From Anaerosalibacter massiliensis (lineage in GTDB: Bacteria; Bacillota; Clostridia; Tissierellales; Sporanaerobacteraceae): a DNA stretch of 64,000 nt. Location of the stretch: positions 26,975 to 90,974 of the forward strand of contig CCEZ01000004.1 in the NCBI GenBank assembly GCA_000751555.1. The letters are read 5' to 3'. This document shows, in pieces, positions 25,554-35,263 of this stretch (the first letter of the stretch is position 1; every line of letters starts with the position of its first letter). The notes below the pieces were generated by a model, which searched no databases, was not told where the DNA came from, and saw nothing but the letters and a program-made list of their open reading frames with translations. Both the position numbers and the translations under genes were made by a program.

Positions 25554-27539
25554 ATGTCTAAGAAAGTTTTAGTTGTTGGAGGAGTAGCAGGTGGAGCAAC
25601 AACAGTTGCAAGACTAAGAAGATTAGATGAAGATTTAGATATAGTATTATTTGAAAGGGGAGAGTATATCTCTTTTGCCAATTGTGGTTTACCCTATTAT
25701 ATAGGAGGGGTTATAGAGGAAAGAGATGCACTATTAGTTCAAACTCCAGAAGCTATGAAAAACAGGTTTAATATTGATGTAAGGGTTCAAAATGAAGTAA
25801 CAAAAATACTTAGAGATGAAAAGAAAATAGAAGTTAAAGATTTAAATACAGGAAAAACATATGAAGAATCCTATGATTACTTAGTATTATCACCTGGTTC
25901 TACACCACTTAAACCACCAATACCAGGAATTGATGCTCCAAATATATTTAGCCTTTGGAATATTCCAGATACAGATGCCATAGACGCATATATAAAAGAA
26001 AATTGTCCTAAATCTGCAGTAGTTGTAGGCGGAGGATTTATTGGACTTGAAATGGCAGAAAATTTACATGGACTAGGTATTGAAGTATCAATAGTTGAAA
26101 TGCTTGATCAAGTAATGGCACCTTTGGATTTTGAAATGGCTGAAATAGTCCATGAGCATATAAAACTTAAAGGTGGAAATCTTTATCTAGGAGATGGAGT
26201 GAAGAGTTTTCATACTAAGGATGGAAAGACTACAGTTACTTTGCAAAGTGGAAAAACTATAGAAACAGATTTAGTTATTCTTTCAATAGGTGTACGTCCC
26301 AATAGTGAATTAGCAAAGGATGCAGGACTTGAACTCAATGAAAGGGGCGGAATAGTAGTTGATGATAATTTAAGAACTTCAGATAAAGATATATTTGCTA
26401 TTGGAGATGCTATAGAAGTAGTAGATTTTGTAAATAAAAACAAAGCTATGGTTCCATTGGCTGGACCTGCAAATAAACAGGGAAGAATAGTAGCCAACAA
26501 TATAGTTGGAAGGGAAGAAAAATATAAAGGAACTCAAGGAACTAGTGTAGCTAAGATATTTGATTTAACTATTGCTAATACTGGAAATAATGAAAAAACT
26601 TTAAATAGATTAGGCAAGAAATACCATGAAGATTATCTAATATCTTTTATCCAGGCAAAATCTCATGCTGGATATTATCCAGAATCACTGCCTATAACTA
26701 TCAAACTAATATTTGATTTAGATGGAAAGGTTTTAGGTGCTCAAGCAGTAGGATACAAAGGTGTAGAAAAGAGAATAGATGTTATAGCTACAGCTATTAG
26801 ATTTGAAGGAACAATATATGATTTAAAAGAATTAGAACTTGCATATGCACCACCTTATTCTTCTGCTAAAGATCCAGTTAATATGGCTGGCTTTGTAGCA
26901 GAAAACATTTTAAATGGGGATGTAGACACTATATTTTGGAATGAATTAGAAGAATTAGATAAGGAAAATACAATTATACTTGATGTAACTAATTCAGAGG
27001 AAAGAGAGATGGGATATGTTGAAGGTTCTATAAATATACCAGTAAATGAATTAAGAGATAGACTTGATGAACTAGATAAAGATAAGCTAATTGTGTCATA
27101 TTGTGGATTAGGTATTAGGGGGTATATAGCTTCAAGAATACTAACACAGAATGGATTTAAGGCGAAAAACTTTGCAGGAGGATTTATGTTATATAGAAGT
27201 TTATTCTGCAAAGATAAGGAGGATTGCGGCGGAAAGTCCTTATCTGAAGATATACAATATACAGATCATGGAGAAATAAAATCTGTTGGAACTGAATCAG
27301 GAAAAGAAAATATTCTTAGAATAAATGTTAGTGAATTAACTTGTCCAGCACCATCTAAAGAAATTAATATTGCTATGGAAAAATTAGATGATGGAGATAT
27401 ATTAGAAATATTGTCGAGTAATCCAAATTTTAGTGAAAGTATGAAAGTTTGGACTAAAAATACAAATAATACATTTATAAAGGGCAAAAAAGTGGATAAA
27501 GGCTTTTTAGTTACTATTAAGAAAGGCTTAAATAAATAA
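25554..27539 (+). CDS. CoA-disulfide reductase-rhodanese-TusA fusion
   Basis: This 661-residue protein has three parts. Residues 1-445 form an FAD/NAD(P)H oxidoreductase (GGVAGGATTVARLRRL, active Cys in FANCGLPY, VVVGGGFIGLEMAENL). Residues about 460-555 are a rhodanese domain with CGLGIRG. Residues about 590-661 are a TusA/SirA-like domain with the CPAP motif. CoA-disulfide or CoA-persulfide reduction and sulfur relay are known for this architecture. It likely handles polysulfide, persulfide or thiol stress. GGAGGAACC precedes ATG 25554. An ArsR-type gene with matching operators lies directly upstream. Confidence 0.9.
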   Translation: MSKKVLVVGGVAGGATTVARLRRLDEDLDIVLFERGEYISFANCGLPYYIGGVIEERDALLVQTPEAMKNRFNIDVRVQNEVTKILRDEKKIEVKDLNTGKTYEESYDYLVLSPGSTPLKPPIPGIDAPNIFSLWNIPDTDAIDAYIKENCPKSAVVVGGGFIGLEMAENLHGLGIEVSIVEMLDQVMAPLDFEMAEIVHEHIKLKGGNLYLGDGVKSFHTKDGKTTVTLQSGKTIETDLVILSIGVRPNSELAKDAGLELNERGGIVVDDNLRTSDKDIFAIGDAIEVVDFVNKNKAMVPLAGPANKQGRIVANNIVGREEKYKGTQGTSVAKIFDLTIANTGNNEKTLNRLGKKYHEDYLISFIQAKSHAGYYPESLPITIKLIFDLDGKVLGAQAVGYKGVEKRIDVIATAIRFEGTIYDLKELELAYAPPYSSAKDPVNMAGFVAENILNGDVDTIFWNELEELDKENTIILDVTNSEEREMGYVEGSINIPVNELRDRLDELDKDKLIVSYCGLGIRGYIASRILTQNGFKAKNFAGGFMLYRSLFCKDKEDCGGKSLSEDIQYTDHGEIKSVGTESGKENILRINVSELTCPAPSKEINIAMEKLDDGDILEILSSNPNFSESMKVWTKNTNNTFIKGKKVDKGFLVTIKKGLNK

Positions 27540-27548
27540 CTATAGTAT

Positions 27549-27585
27549 AAATCCAGAGAAATTATAATTTTTCTGGATTTTATTG
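27549..27585 (+). terminator. Rho-independent terminator
   Basis: ATCCAGA and TCTGGAT form the ends of a hairpin followed by TTTTATT, after the CoA-disulfide reductase gene. Confidence 0.7.
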
Positions 27586-27657
27586 TTAAAATGTTTACAT
27601 CCCACTGTTAAGGGTAATATATATTATAAGCTAAATTTAAAAATAGGGGTGATTTTT

Positions 27658-28206
27658 GTGAATCCAATGACAGCAGAAAATTTACGTTCAGCATTTGGAG
27701 GAGAAAGTCAGGCACATATGAGATATTTAATATGGGGGGACAAGGCAAAAAGAGATGGTTTTCCAAATGTAGCAAATTTGTTTAAGGCTATTTCTTATGC
27801 AGAACAAGTTCATGCTACAGGTCATTTCAACGCATTAAAGAATGAAGATGGAGATTTTTCAGTAACATCTATGGCAGGATTTGGACTAGGGACTACTTCT
27901 GAAAATTTACAAGGTGCTATAAATGGAGAATTGTTTGAAATTAAACAAATGTATCCATCTTATATTGCAGTTGCAGAAATGCAAGAAGAAAAAAGTGCTT
28001 TAAGACCAATGAACTTTGCTTTAGCGGCAGAAAAAATTCATGCTAAACTTTTTCAAGAGGCAAAAGATTCAGTAGATAAAAATAAAGATATAGATATTGA
28101 AAAAGTTTATATCTGTCCTGTCTGTGGATATACTGCTGCTGATGAAGCAGAAGATATTTGTCCAATTTGTGGAGTTAGTAAAGACAAGTTCAAAGTATTT
28201 GACTAA
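27658..28206 (+). CDS. Rubrerythrin
   Basis: This di-iron peroxidase detoxifies H2O2 in anaerobes. The ferritin-like part carries ExxH helices (AEQVHATGHFNAL and AEKIHAKLF), and the C-terminal rubredoxin-like domain has CPVCGY and CPICGV. AGGGGTGAT at 27644-27652 precedes GTG 27658, giving 182 residues; the longer upstream frame is not used. It stands beside the sulfur/thiol-stress gene, so this is an oxidative-stress neighbourhood. Confidence 0.93.
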   Translation: MNPMTAENLRSAFGGESQAHMRYLIWGDKAKRDGFPNVANLFKAISYAEQVHATGHFNALKNEDGDFSVTSMAGFGLGTTSENLQGAINGELFEIKQMYPSYIAVAEMQEEKSALRPMNFALAAEKIHAKLFQEAKDSVDKNKDIDIEKVYICPVCGYTAADEAEDICPICGVSKDKFKVFD

Positions 28207-28237
28207 AAAGTAAAGCTACTTAAATTATTTAAAAATA

Positions 28238-28276
28238 TAAATGCCTAGGAAATTTCCTAGGCATTTATATTTTTTA
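28238..28276. terminator. Bidirectional terminator
   Basis: AAATATAAATGCCTAGG and CCTAGGCATTTATATTT are near-perfect complementary arms between convergent genes. Confidence 0.85.
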
Positions 28277-28960
28277 TATTTCTTCTAATAATTCTTTAAT
28301 TTCAGTTGTATGAGTGTAGATAGTTCTTAGCATGTCTATTTGCTGACCTTGAAGTCCTAAAATAGTTTCAAAGCTTTCTATAGCCTTGTTAAACTGCTTA
28401 TTTCCCACATAGTTTATATAAATTCTACTTTCCTTAGCAATATTTCCAACAGCATATTCAACTTCTTGCATTTCTTTAATCAAACTTACAACTACTTGTC
28501 TTATATTTTCATATTCTTTCAATGTTATATTACCTTCTTTAGCTACTCTTTTTAGTTCCTTGACTATTATTTTAAAATCGTCCTCTATTGCAATAGTTAA
28601 ATCATATACTTCTTTAGAATTGTTTAAGTATAGAGTTTTCATTTCAACTTGCTTATTAACAATTTCAGAAATTTTAAGAGATTTTTCAAAAACTTTTTCA
28701 ATTATATCTCTAATTTCATCTTCTGTATTTTTCTTATTTTTCTGAAGATTTATCATTTCATTCATAGTCTTGTTAAATTTTTTGTCTTGTAATATTTCTA
28801 TTCTATTTTTTTGGACCTCTTCTATTTCTTCAATGGCTTCTTCTAACTCTTTAACTACTTCTTCATAAACTTTTGGTTCTTCAATAGTATCAGCAAATAC
28901 TGTTACAGAACTAAATAAGGTAAGAATAGATAATGTTAAAGCAATTAATTTTTTATTCAT
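28274..28960 (-). CDS. Secreted coiled-coil protein, unknown
   Basis: The 228-residue product begins with a signal peptide (KKLIALTLSILTLFSSVTVFA, cut after VFA). The rest is strongly helical and charged, rich in Glu, Lys and Ile with heptad-like spacing, and has no Cys or enzymatic motif. I do not recognise a family. A GGAGAG site precedes the ATG at 28960. It is a single gene ending at a shared terminator, and probably acts at the cell surface or is released. Confidence 0.7.
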   Translation of the reverse strand: MNKKLIALTLSILTLFSSVTVFADTIEEPKVYEEVVKELEEAIEEIEEVQKNRIEILQDKKFNKTMNEMINLQKNKKNTEDEIRDIIEKVFEKSLKISEIVNKQVEMKTLYLNNSKEVYDLTIAIEDDFKIIVKELKRVAKEGNITLKEYENIRQVVVSLIKEMQEVEYAVGNIAKESRIYINYVGNKQFNKAIESFETILGLQGQQIDMLRTIYTHTTEIKELLEEI

Positions 28961-29212
28961 ATAGATCTCTCCTTTTTATATTATTTAAAAATGCTTATAG
29001 ATTATATCGGCAGTATAAAAAATAACTTTACTTCTTTTTACAAAATATCTATATTTAACAAAAGTTAATACTTATATGATAAAATGATTTAAAATGTATT
29101 GTTTTCTTTTTAATTTAATAATTAACCAGAAATAACAAAAAAATAGGAGGAAAATGAAAATAAAAATAGAATAGTAAATAATTAGCCAATAAAATTTAAA
29201 GGAGTGCTGGAT

Positions 29213-29818
29213 ATGTTTGTCGAATCTTTAATTCTATCAACAATCGTAGGAAAAATTAGAGGTGGAAAAATAAAAAATATAGGTAGTCTAAAAATAAAAG
29301 GTTGGTATTTATTTCTCTTAGGATTTTTATTAGAGTATTCTAGTATATATATTGAGAAGCTAACTGATAATAAATTATCTTTTTTTATAAGAGAATATTT
29401 TTCCTATATACAATTTTTAGTTATTATTTTATTTATCTTAGGATTTATATTAAATTTAAGAAATAAGGGCATACTAATTATGTTTATTGGAAGTTTATTT
29501 AATTTTATTGCTATTTTATTAAATGATGGGAAAATGCCAGTTTCCATGGAGGCACTTAAATATTCTTCTTTAATAAAGGATATAGATATGCTTAAAACTG
29601 GAATAACATTGACTCATCAAATAGCAACAAATTCTACTAGGTTTTATTTTTTTACAGATATTTTACCTATACCTGCACCTTATCCACTACCTAAGGTGAT
29701 TAGTGTCGGTGACATTATAATTGCTTTAGGAGTATTTATATTGATACAGAAGATCATGTTATCAGGTAAAAGAAAAGATAGTATATTAGATTTTACATAT
29801 GGTATTTGTAAACTATAG
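29213..29818 (+). CDS. DUF5317 membrane protein
   Basis: About five hydrophobic segments and the patterns LNDGKMPVSMEAL and VISVGDIIIALGVFILIQ identify DUF5317, a membrane family of unknown function common in Firmicutes and Actinobacteria. AAAGGAG at 29197-29203 fits ATG 29213 better than GTG 29204, giving 201 residues. It has its own terminator. I cannot name a role. Confidence 0.75.
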   Translation: MFVESLILSTIVGKIRGGKIKNIGSLKIKGWYLFLLGFLLEYSSIYIEKLTDNKLSFFIREYFSYIQFLVIILFILGFILNLRNKGILIMFIGSLFNFIAILLNDGKMPVSMEALKYSSLIKDIDMLKTGITLTHQIATNSTRFYFFTDILPIPAPYPLPKVISVGDIIIALGVFILIQKIMLSGKRKDSILDFTYGICKL

Positions 29819-29868
29819 AAAAAATCGTTTCTAGGAAAGAGCTCCTTCTGACTAGAAACGATTTTTTA
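29819..29868 (+). terminator. Rho-independent terminator
   Basis: AAAAAATCGTTTCTAG and CTAGAAACGATTTTTT form a 16-base stem right after the DUF5317 stop. Confidence 0.9.
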
Positions 29869-30028
29869 TTTCTATAACTAGAATATATAAAAAAGTGCCA
29901 CATTAATCTGTAAGTAAATAGTACCTTTTAATAGTAGTAAATTAGCACATCTTGTGATATTATACTATTAAAGATAGTGAATATGTATACTAATTGCCAG
30001 ATTTCGTATATATTTGAGGTGTTATGTA

Positions 30029-31993
30029 ATGAATGATATTTTAAATGAAAGATGGATTGAGATTTTAAAAATACTTTTAAGTAACACCCAGCCTATAATA
30101 ATAAGTGATATGGAAGAAAGATTAAAGGTTTCTAATAGGACAATTAGGAATGACTTAGATAAAATAGATGAAATTATTCAAAAAAAGGGTTATGGTAGGG
30201 TTGTAAGGAAACCTAGAGTAGGTATATGGATAGAAGTAAATGAAGAAAAAGAGAAAGAATTTAGAGATAGTATAAAAATGACTAATTCTTATACTCAACC
30301 TTTTTCACCAGAAGAAAGACAGGAATATATACTAAATAAACTTCTTAAAGTACAAGCTCCTATTACAATGGAGGAGCTTTCAAAAGAGCTTTATGTAAGC
30401 AGAATAACAGTATTTAAAGATTTAGATGAGGTTGAAAAGTATGTAAAAAACTACAACCTATCCATTTTAAGAAAGCAGAACTATGGAGTAGAATTAGTAG
30501 GAAATGAAAAAGATTTCAGAAGATTAGCAGGAGATTTTTTCCAAGGTTCTAGTATTCATGATTTAAATAGAGATTGTGCCAAATATATGAATATGTTTAC
30601 AAAAGAAAATTTATATACTATAGGACAAATTGTAAAAGAGTCTGAAATTGAAATGGAATTTAAATTAGCTGATGAATCTATTTCTAATTTAATATTTCAT
30701 TCAGCTATGCTAGTAGAAAGAGTTAAACAAAATAAAACAGTAAGGCTTAAAGAGGAAAATTTTTCTGATATTAAATTACAAAAAGAATATAGTGTTGCAA
30801 AATCCATAGTTTCTAAATTAGAGAAAGAATTTAATATTTCTATACCTGAAGATGAAATTTCTTATATAGCAATTCATATATTAGGTTCAAAATTACAACA
30901 AAGCTATAATTTTTGCGAAAATTTAAATGTATTAGAGAATGTTGATTTAAACATAGTTAATTTATCTAAGGAGATAATAGAATTGATAGGAAATATATTA
31001 TCTACTGATTTGACTAAGGATAAAAAATTATTAATAGGATTGGCATTGCATTTAAAACCAACTATCAATAGATTGAAATATGATCTTACTATTAAGAATC
31101 CACTTATTGACGAAATAAAGGAAAATTATCCTAGTATTTTTGGAGCGAGCTGGGCAAGTAGTGTTTTGTTTGAAAAGTATTATGGATTTAAAGTAAATGA
31201 AGATGAGATAGGATATATTGCTATTCATATTGGAGCAGCAATAGAAAGACAAAAGACTAATACTAAAGCTATAGTAGTATGTAGTAGTGGCGTTGGCACT
31301 TCTCAACTTGTATCTATAAGGTTGGAGAAAGCCTTACCAAATTTAGAAATTTTAGATATAATTTCTAAGCATGAGATTGAAAATATAAATATAAAAAAAT
31401 TTGATATAGTTATTTCTACGATTCCTATTGACTATCATTTAAAGCCAGTAGTTCAAATAAGTCCTTTTGTAGGGGAAAAAGATATACTAGAAATTAGGAA
31501 ATGGATTGTAAATATTGAAAACACAAAGAAATTGGACTTAGATTTAGTAGAGGATAATTCAAAATTATTATTTAAACAAGATTTAATTTTTTCAAATCTA
31601 GAACTAAAGACAAAAGAATCAGTCATAGAATTTTTAAGCTATCATATGGAAAAACAAGACTATGTAGAAAAAAAATTTATGAATGAAGTATTTGAAAGGG
31701 AGAAGATAACTTCTACAGCAATAGGAAATGGAGTAGCGATCCCTCATGCAAATCAAAGTTATGTGAAAAAACCTATTATAGCCTTTGCTACATTAGAAGA
31801 ACCAATTAATTGGTCAGGAAATAAAGTGGATATTATTTTCTTATTAGCACTAAAAATTGATTCAAATGATGCTACTAGGAAAACTTTTTCTGAGTTTTAT
31901 AGATTATTAGACAATGAAGAAGTTTTAAACAAAATTAGAGAAAGTAATAAGGATGAAGAAATATATACTTTATTGACAGAGGGGAGAGAATAG
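30029..31993 (+). CDS. PRD-containing transcriptional regulator with PTS IIB and IIA domains (BglG/MtlR type)
   Basis: The order is an N-terminal HTH (about 5-60), a second HTH (about 85-140), two PTS regulation domains (His in SYIAIHILG and GYIAIHIGAA), a IIB-like domain (VVCSSGVGTSQL, near residue 420) and a IIA domain (TAIGNGVAIPHAN, near 570). This is a DNA-binding activator of the MtlR/LicR type whose activity is set by PTS phosphorylation. GAGGTG precedes ATG 30029, so TTG 30014 is not used. The next genes are a IIB protein, HPr and Enzyme I, which supply the phosphates. Confidence 0.9.
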   Translation: MNDILNERWIEILKILLSNTQPIIISDMEERLKVSNRTIRNDLDKIDEIIQKKGYGRVVRKPRVGIWIEVNEEKEKEFRDSIKMTNSYTQPFSPEERQEYILNKLLKVQAPITMEELSKELYVSRITVFKDLDEVEKYVKNYNLSILRKQNYGVELVGNEKDFRRLAGDFFQGSSIHDLNRDCAKYMNMFTKENLYTIGQIVKESEIEMEFKLADESISNLIFHSAMLVERVKQNKTVRLKEENFSDIKLQKEYSVAKSIVSKLEKEFNISIPEDEISYIAIHILGSKLQQSYNFCENLNVLENVDLNIVNLSKEIIELIGNILSTDLTKDKKLLIGLALHLKPTINRLKYDLTIKNPLIDEIKENYPSIFGASWASSVLFEKYYGFKVNEDEIGYIAIHIGAAIERQKTNTKAIVVCSSGVGTSQLVSIRLEKALPNLEILDIISKHEIENINIKKFDIVISTIPIDYHLKPVVQISPFVGEKDILEIRKWIVNIENTKKLDLDLVEDNSKLLFKQDLIFSNLELKTKESVIEFLSYHMEKQDYVEKKFMNEVFEREKITSTAIGNGVAIPHANQSYVKKPIIAFATLEEPINWSGNKVDIIFLLALKIDSNDATRKTFSEFYRLLDNEEVLNKIRESNKDEEIYTLLTEGRE

Positions 31994-31994
31994 T

Positions 31995-32309
31995 ATGAAG
32001 ATATTAGCTATTACCTCTTGTCCACTAGGTATTGTATGTACAAACTTAGCTAGAGAAGCATTGGAGCAAGCAGCAAAAAAGACTAATGTAGATATAAAGG
32101 TGGAAACTCAAGGGGAGTTTAAAGAAAATGAAATAACTAAATATGATATTGAAGAAGCTAGTGCGATTATATTGACCAGTGATGGACCTATTGAAGGAAA
32201 GGAAAGATTTAAAGACTTGCCAATTGTTTACGCAAGCTGCAAAGATATAATGCAAAATTCTTTAAATATAATAAAAAATATAAAAATAAAATATAAAAAT
32301 AAAATATAA
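31995..32309 (+). CDS. Stand-alone PTS IIB, fructose type
   Basis: The 104-residue protein matches the fructose-family IIB domain: ITSCPLGIVCTNLAREALEQ with the phospho-Cys (Cys9), then DIKVETQGEF. The usual GIAHT stretch reads GIVCT here, so the conserved His is replaced. No IIC permease is in this operon. It follows the regulator after one base. It may act as a phosphate relay to the regulator rather than in sugar uptake; that is inference. Confidence 0.82.
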   Translation: MKILAITSCPLGIVCTNLAREALEQAAKKTNVDIKVETQGEFKENEITKYDIEEASAIILTSDGPIEGKERFKDLPIVYASCKDIMQNSLNIIKNIKIKYKNKI

Positions 32310-32326
32310 CTTTGGGAGGAATGAAA

Positions 32327-32590
32327 ATGTATAGTGAAGAAGTTGTTTTAAAAAATGAAACAGGATTACATGCTAGACCAGCAAGTTTATTTGTAAAGGA
32401 AGCATCAAAATATAGTTCAGATGTGAAAGTAATAAAAGAAGGCAAAGAATATAATGCAAAGAGTATAATGGGAATACTTAGCATGGGTGCTGCTATGGGA
32501 GAGAAAATAAAAATTGAGGCAATTGGTGAAGATGCAGAAGAAGTAGTAAAAAGTCTAGTTGAGCTTGTGAATAATAAATTTGGAGAATAG
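32327..32590 (+). CDS. ptsH: Phosphocarrier protein HPr
   Basis: This 87-residue carrier takes phosphate from Enzyme I at His15 (NETGLHARPAS) and has the regulatory Ser46 in NAKSIMGILSMG. GGGAGGA at 32314-32320 points to ATG 32327 rather than ATG 32321 or TTG 32312. Ser46 suggests control by HPr kinase and carbon catabolite repression. Enzyme I follows 12 bases later. Confidence 0.95.
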   Translation: MYSEEVVLKNETGLHARPASLFVKEASKYSSDVKVIKEGKEYNAKSIMGILSMGAAMGEKIKIEAIGEDAEEVVKSLVELVNNKFGE

Positions 32591-32602
32591 GAGGCAATTT
32601 TT

Positions 32603-34315
32603 ATGAAAGGCATAGGAGTTTCTCCAGGAGTATCTATTGGAAAGGTTTTTTTAAAAGAAGAAATAGAAATAGATATTGAAAAGAAAAGCATTCACAATAT
32701 AAAAGAAGAAGTTGATAGGCTAAATACTTGTGTTCATAAAAGCATAGAAGAGATAGAATCTTTATACAAATATACTTTGAAAGAAGTTGGAGAAAAAGAG
32801 GCAGAAATTTTCAATGCTCATAAATTAATGCTAGAGGATCCAGAATTTATAGGAATGATTAATCAAAAAATAGAAGATGAAAAAGTTAATGTAGAATGGG
32901 CAGTACAAGAAGCAAGAAATGAATATGTTCAAATGTTGGAAAGTCTTGATAATGAGTATCTAAGAGAAAGGGCAGCAGATGTAAAAGATATTTCAAGCAG
33001 ACTTTTAAAAAACCTAATAGGCATAAAGGGAGTAGATTTATCAAGCCTAGAAGAGGAATGTATTGTAGTAGCCGATGATTTGACTCCATCAGATACAGCT
33101 CAAATGAGAAAAGATAAAGTCTTAGGTTTTGTTACCGAACTAGGTGGAAGAACTTCTCATACATCTATTATGGCTAGAACATTAGAATTGCCAGCAGTTG
33201 TAGGAGTAAAGGACATAACAAAAAATGTAAAAGATGAAGATTTTATAATTATAGATGGAAATGAAGGATTAATAATTATAAATCCTTCAGAGGAAGAAAT
33301 TGCGACTTATGAAAAAAAGAAAGAATCCTATGAAAACTTTAAAGAAGAATTAAATAAATTAAAAGGTGAAGAAAGTATATCCAAAGATGGAGTTAAAGTT
33401 GAGATAGCTGCTAATATAGGTACTCCTAAGGATATAGATAAAGTTCTAGAAAATGATGGAGAAGGTGTTGGACTTTATAGAAGTGAATTTTTATATATGG
33501 ATAGGGAAAAGTTGCCAACAGAAGAAGAACAATTTGAAGCCTATAAAGTTGTAGCAGAAAAATTAGATGGAAGACCTCTAGTTATAAGAACTTTAGATGT
33601 AGGAGGAGATAAGGATTTACCTTATTTAGACCTTCCAAAAGAAATGAATCCATTTTTAGGTTATAGAGCTATTAGACTTTGTTTGGATAGAACAGATATA
33701 TTTAAAATTCAATTAAGAGCTATTTTAAGAGCTAGTGCATATGGAAATGTAAAAATAATGTTTCCTATGATTTCTAATATAGCTGAATTAAGGGAAGCTA
33801 AAGCTATATTAGAAGAAGTTAAATCTGAATTGAGAGCTGAAAATATTGAATTTGATGAAGAATTAGAAGTTGGAATAATGGTGGAAATACCTTCAGTAGC
33901 AGTTCAATCAGATATTTTTGCAAAAGAAGTGGATTTTTTCAGCATAGGAACTAATGATTTAATTCAGTATAGTCTTGCAGTAGATAGAGGAAACCAAGAT
34001 ATATCCTATTTATATAGCCAATACCATCCAGCAGTACTAAGACTTATAAATATGACTATAGAAAATGGTCACAAGGAAGGTATATGGGTAGGAATGTGTG
34101 GTGAAGCTGCAGGAGATGAAAAATTAATTCCAATTCTTTTAGGGATGGGATTAGATGAATTTAGTATGAGTGCATCATCAATGCTAACTGCAAGATGGAT
34201 TATAAAGAATATATCTAAAGCAGAAATGGAAAACAAAGTTAAAGAAGTTCTAAACTTGGACTCCCCCCAAGATGTTGAAAAATATATAGAAGAAGAAATA
34301 ACCTCTAAGATTTAA
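32603..34315 (+). CDS. ptsI: PTS Enzyme I
   Basis: This 570-residue enzyme transfers phosphate from PEP to HPr. The phospho-His is in ELGGRTSHTSIMART near residue 190. The PEP-binding TIM barrel carries GLYRSEFLYMDR, IRTLDVGGDKDLPYL, MVEIPSV and the catalytic Cys in GMCGEAAGD. Length is normal. A terminator overlaps its stop, closing the regulator-IIB-HPr-EI operon. Confidence 0.96.
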   Translation: MKGIGVSPGVSIGKVFLKEEIEIDIEKKSIHNIKEEVDRLNTCVHKSIEEIESLYKYTLKEVGEKEAEIFNAHKLMLEDPEFIGMINQKIEDEKVNVEWAVQEARNEYVQMLESLDNEYLRERAADVKDISSRLLKNLIGIKGVDLSSLEEECIVVADDLTPSDTAQMRKDKVLGFVTELGGRTSHTSIMARTLELPAVVGVKDITKNVKDEDFIIIDGNEGLIIINPSEEEIATYEKKKESYENFKEELNKLKGEESISKDGVKVEIAANIGTPKDIDKVLENDGEGVGLYRSEFLYMDREKLPTEEEQFEAYKVVAEKLDGRPLVIRTLDVGGDKDLPYLDLPKEMNPFLGYRAIRLCLDRTDIFKIQLRAILRASAYGNVKIMFPMISNIAELREAKAILEEVKSELRAENIEFDEELEVGIMVEIPSVAVQSDIFAKEVDFFSIGTNDLIQYSLAVDRGNQDISYLYSQYHPAVLRLINMTIENGHKEGIWVGMCGEAAGDEKLIPILLGMGLDEFSMSASSMLTARWIIKNISKAEMENKVKEVLNLDSPQDVEKYIEEEITSKI

Positions 34316-34333
34316 ATCTTAGAGGTTATTTTT
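34300..34333 (+). terminator. Rho-independent terminator after ptsI
   Basis: ATAACCTCTAAGATT and AATCTTAGAGGTTAT are perfectly complementary and end in TTTT. Confidence 0.9.
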
Positions 34334-34421
34334 ATGTCCATTGCTAGATATAAAATTAGAAAATCTAGGCAATAATAAAGAATATAGTAAGAAGATTAAA
34401 AAGAGATTTGGAGGGGATTTT

Positions 34422-35129
34422 TTGTCAACAAGATTATTCATAATTGCAATAACACCAGCATTAATTATAATAGTAGGACTTTATTTAAGTGATAGATACG
34501 ATAGAGAACCATTGAAAATTTTGTTAATAACATATTTATTAGGTGCATTGTCAGTAATACCTACCATATTGGTAGAGGAGTTATTAAGTTTTTTCAATAT
34601 ATTTCCAGGCATATTAGGAGCTTTTTATACAGCTTTTATAGTAGCAGGATTTACAGAAGAATATTTTAAAAGATTAGTAGTATTGAAAACTGCTTATAAT
34701 TCAAAATATTTTAATGAAAAATTAGATGGCATAGTCTATGCAGTATTTGCATCTATGGGATTTGCTACTGTAGAAAATGTTATATATGTAGTATATAGAT
34801 ATAGCAACAATCCTTATATTGGACTTTATAGAGGTATATTATCGGTTCCAGCCCATGGAGTATTTGCAGTTACTATGGGATATTATCTATCATTAGCTAA
34901 ATTTGGTAGTAATGAATTAAGAAGAAAAAGGAGCTATAGGCGTTCACTATATATGCCTATAATATTTCATGGAATATTTGATTTTATACTAATGGCTAAT
35001 ATACCACAGTTAACGATTATATTTGTCCCATATGTAATTTATCTGTGGTGGTTAAATGAAAGAAGATTGAGTAGATATATATATGATTCAAAATCAAAAT
35101 TTATAGGAATTAGAGAGAAAAGAGAATAA
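34422..35129 (+). CDS. PrsW-family intramembrane metalloprotease
   Basis: About seven membrane segments carry the PrsW motifs: FTEEYFKRL (EExxK-like), FATVENVIYV and PAHGVFAVTMGYY, plus a later IIFHGIFDF. PrsW cleaves anti-sigma factors in Bacillus and Clostridioides; the target here is unknown. GGAGGGGA lies shortly before TTG 34422, giving about 235 residues. The upstream frame to 34341 would add a charged tail but lies in the terminator region. Neighbours are ptsI and a capA-like gene. Confidence 0.82.
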   Translation: MSTRLFIIAITPALIIIVGLYLSDRYDREPLKILLITYLLGALSVIPTILVEELLSFFNIFPGILGAFYTAFIVAGFTEEYFKRLVVLKTAYNSKYFNEKLDGIVYAVFASMGFATVENVIYVVYRYSNNPYIGLYRGILSVPAHGVFAVTMGYYLSLAKFGSNELRRKRSYRRSLYMPIIFHGIFDFILMANIPQLTIIFVPYVIYLWWLNERRLSRYIYDSKSKFIGIREKRE

Positions 35130-35263
35130 AAAAACTAAAACTATTGAAAACTACTCAAATTAAATATAAAATACTAGTATAGCATTTAAAATGCTAAGGC
35201 TAATTTATCCAATAACTTAAATCACGGATGTTTTTAGCAATATTATAAAAAAGGGGAAAAGAC

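Noticed and set aside
26855..27211. Minus-strand open frame inside the CoA-disulfide reductase gene
   Set aside because: It is a shadow of the real gene: low-complexity Ser/Leu/Ile content, no ribosome site and no recognisable domain.
32209..32691. Minus-strand 160-codon frame across IIB, HPr and Enzyme I
   Set aside because: It is antisense to three well-supported genes, with Ser/Phe/Ile bias typical of shadow frames.
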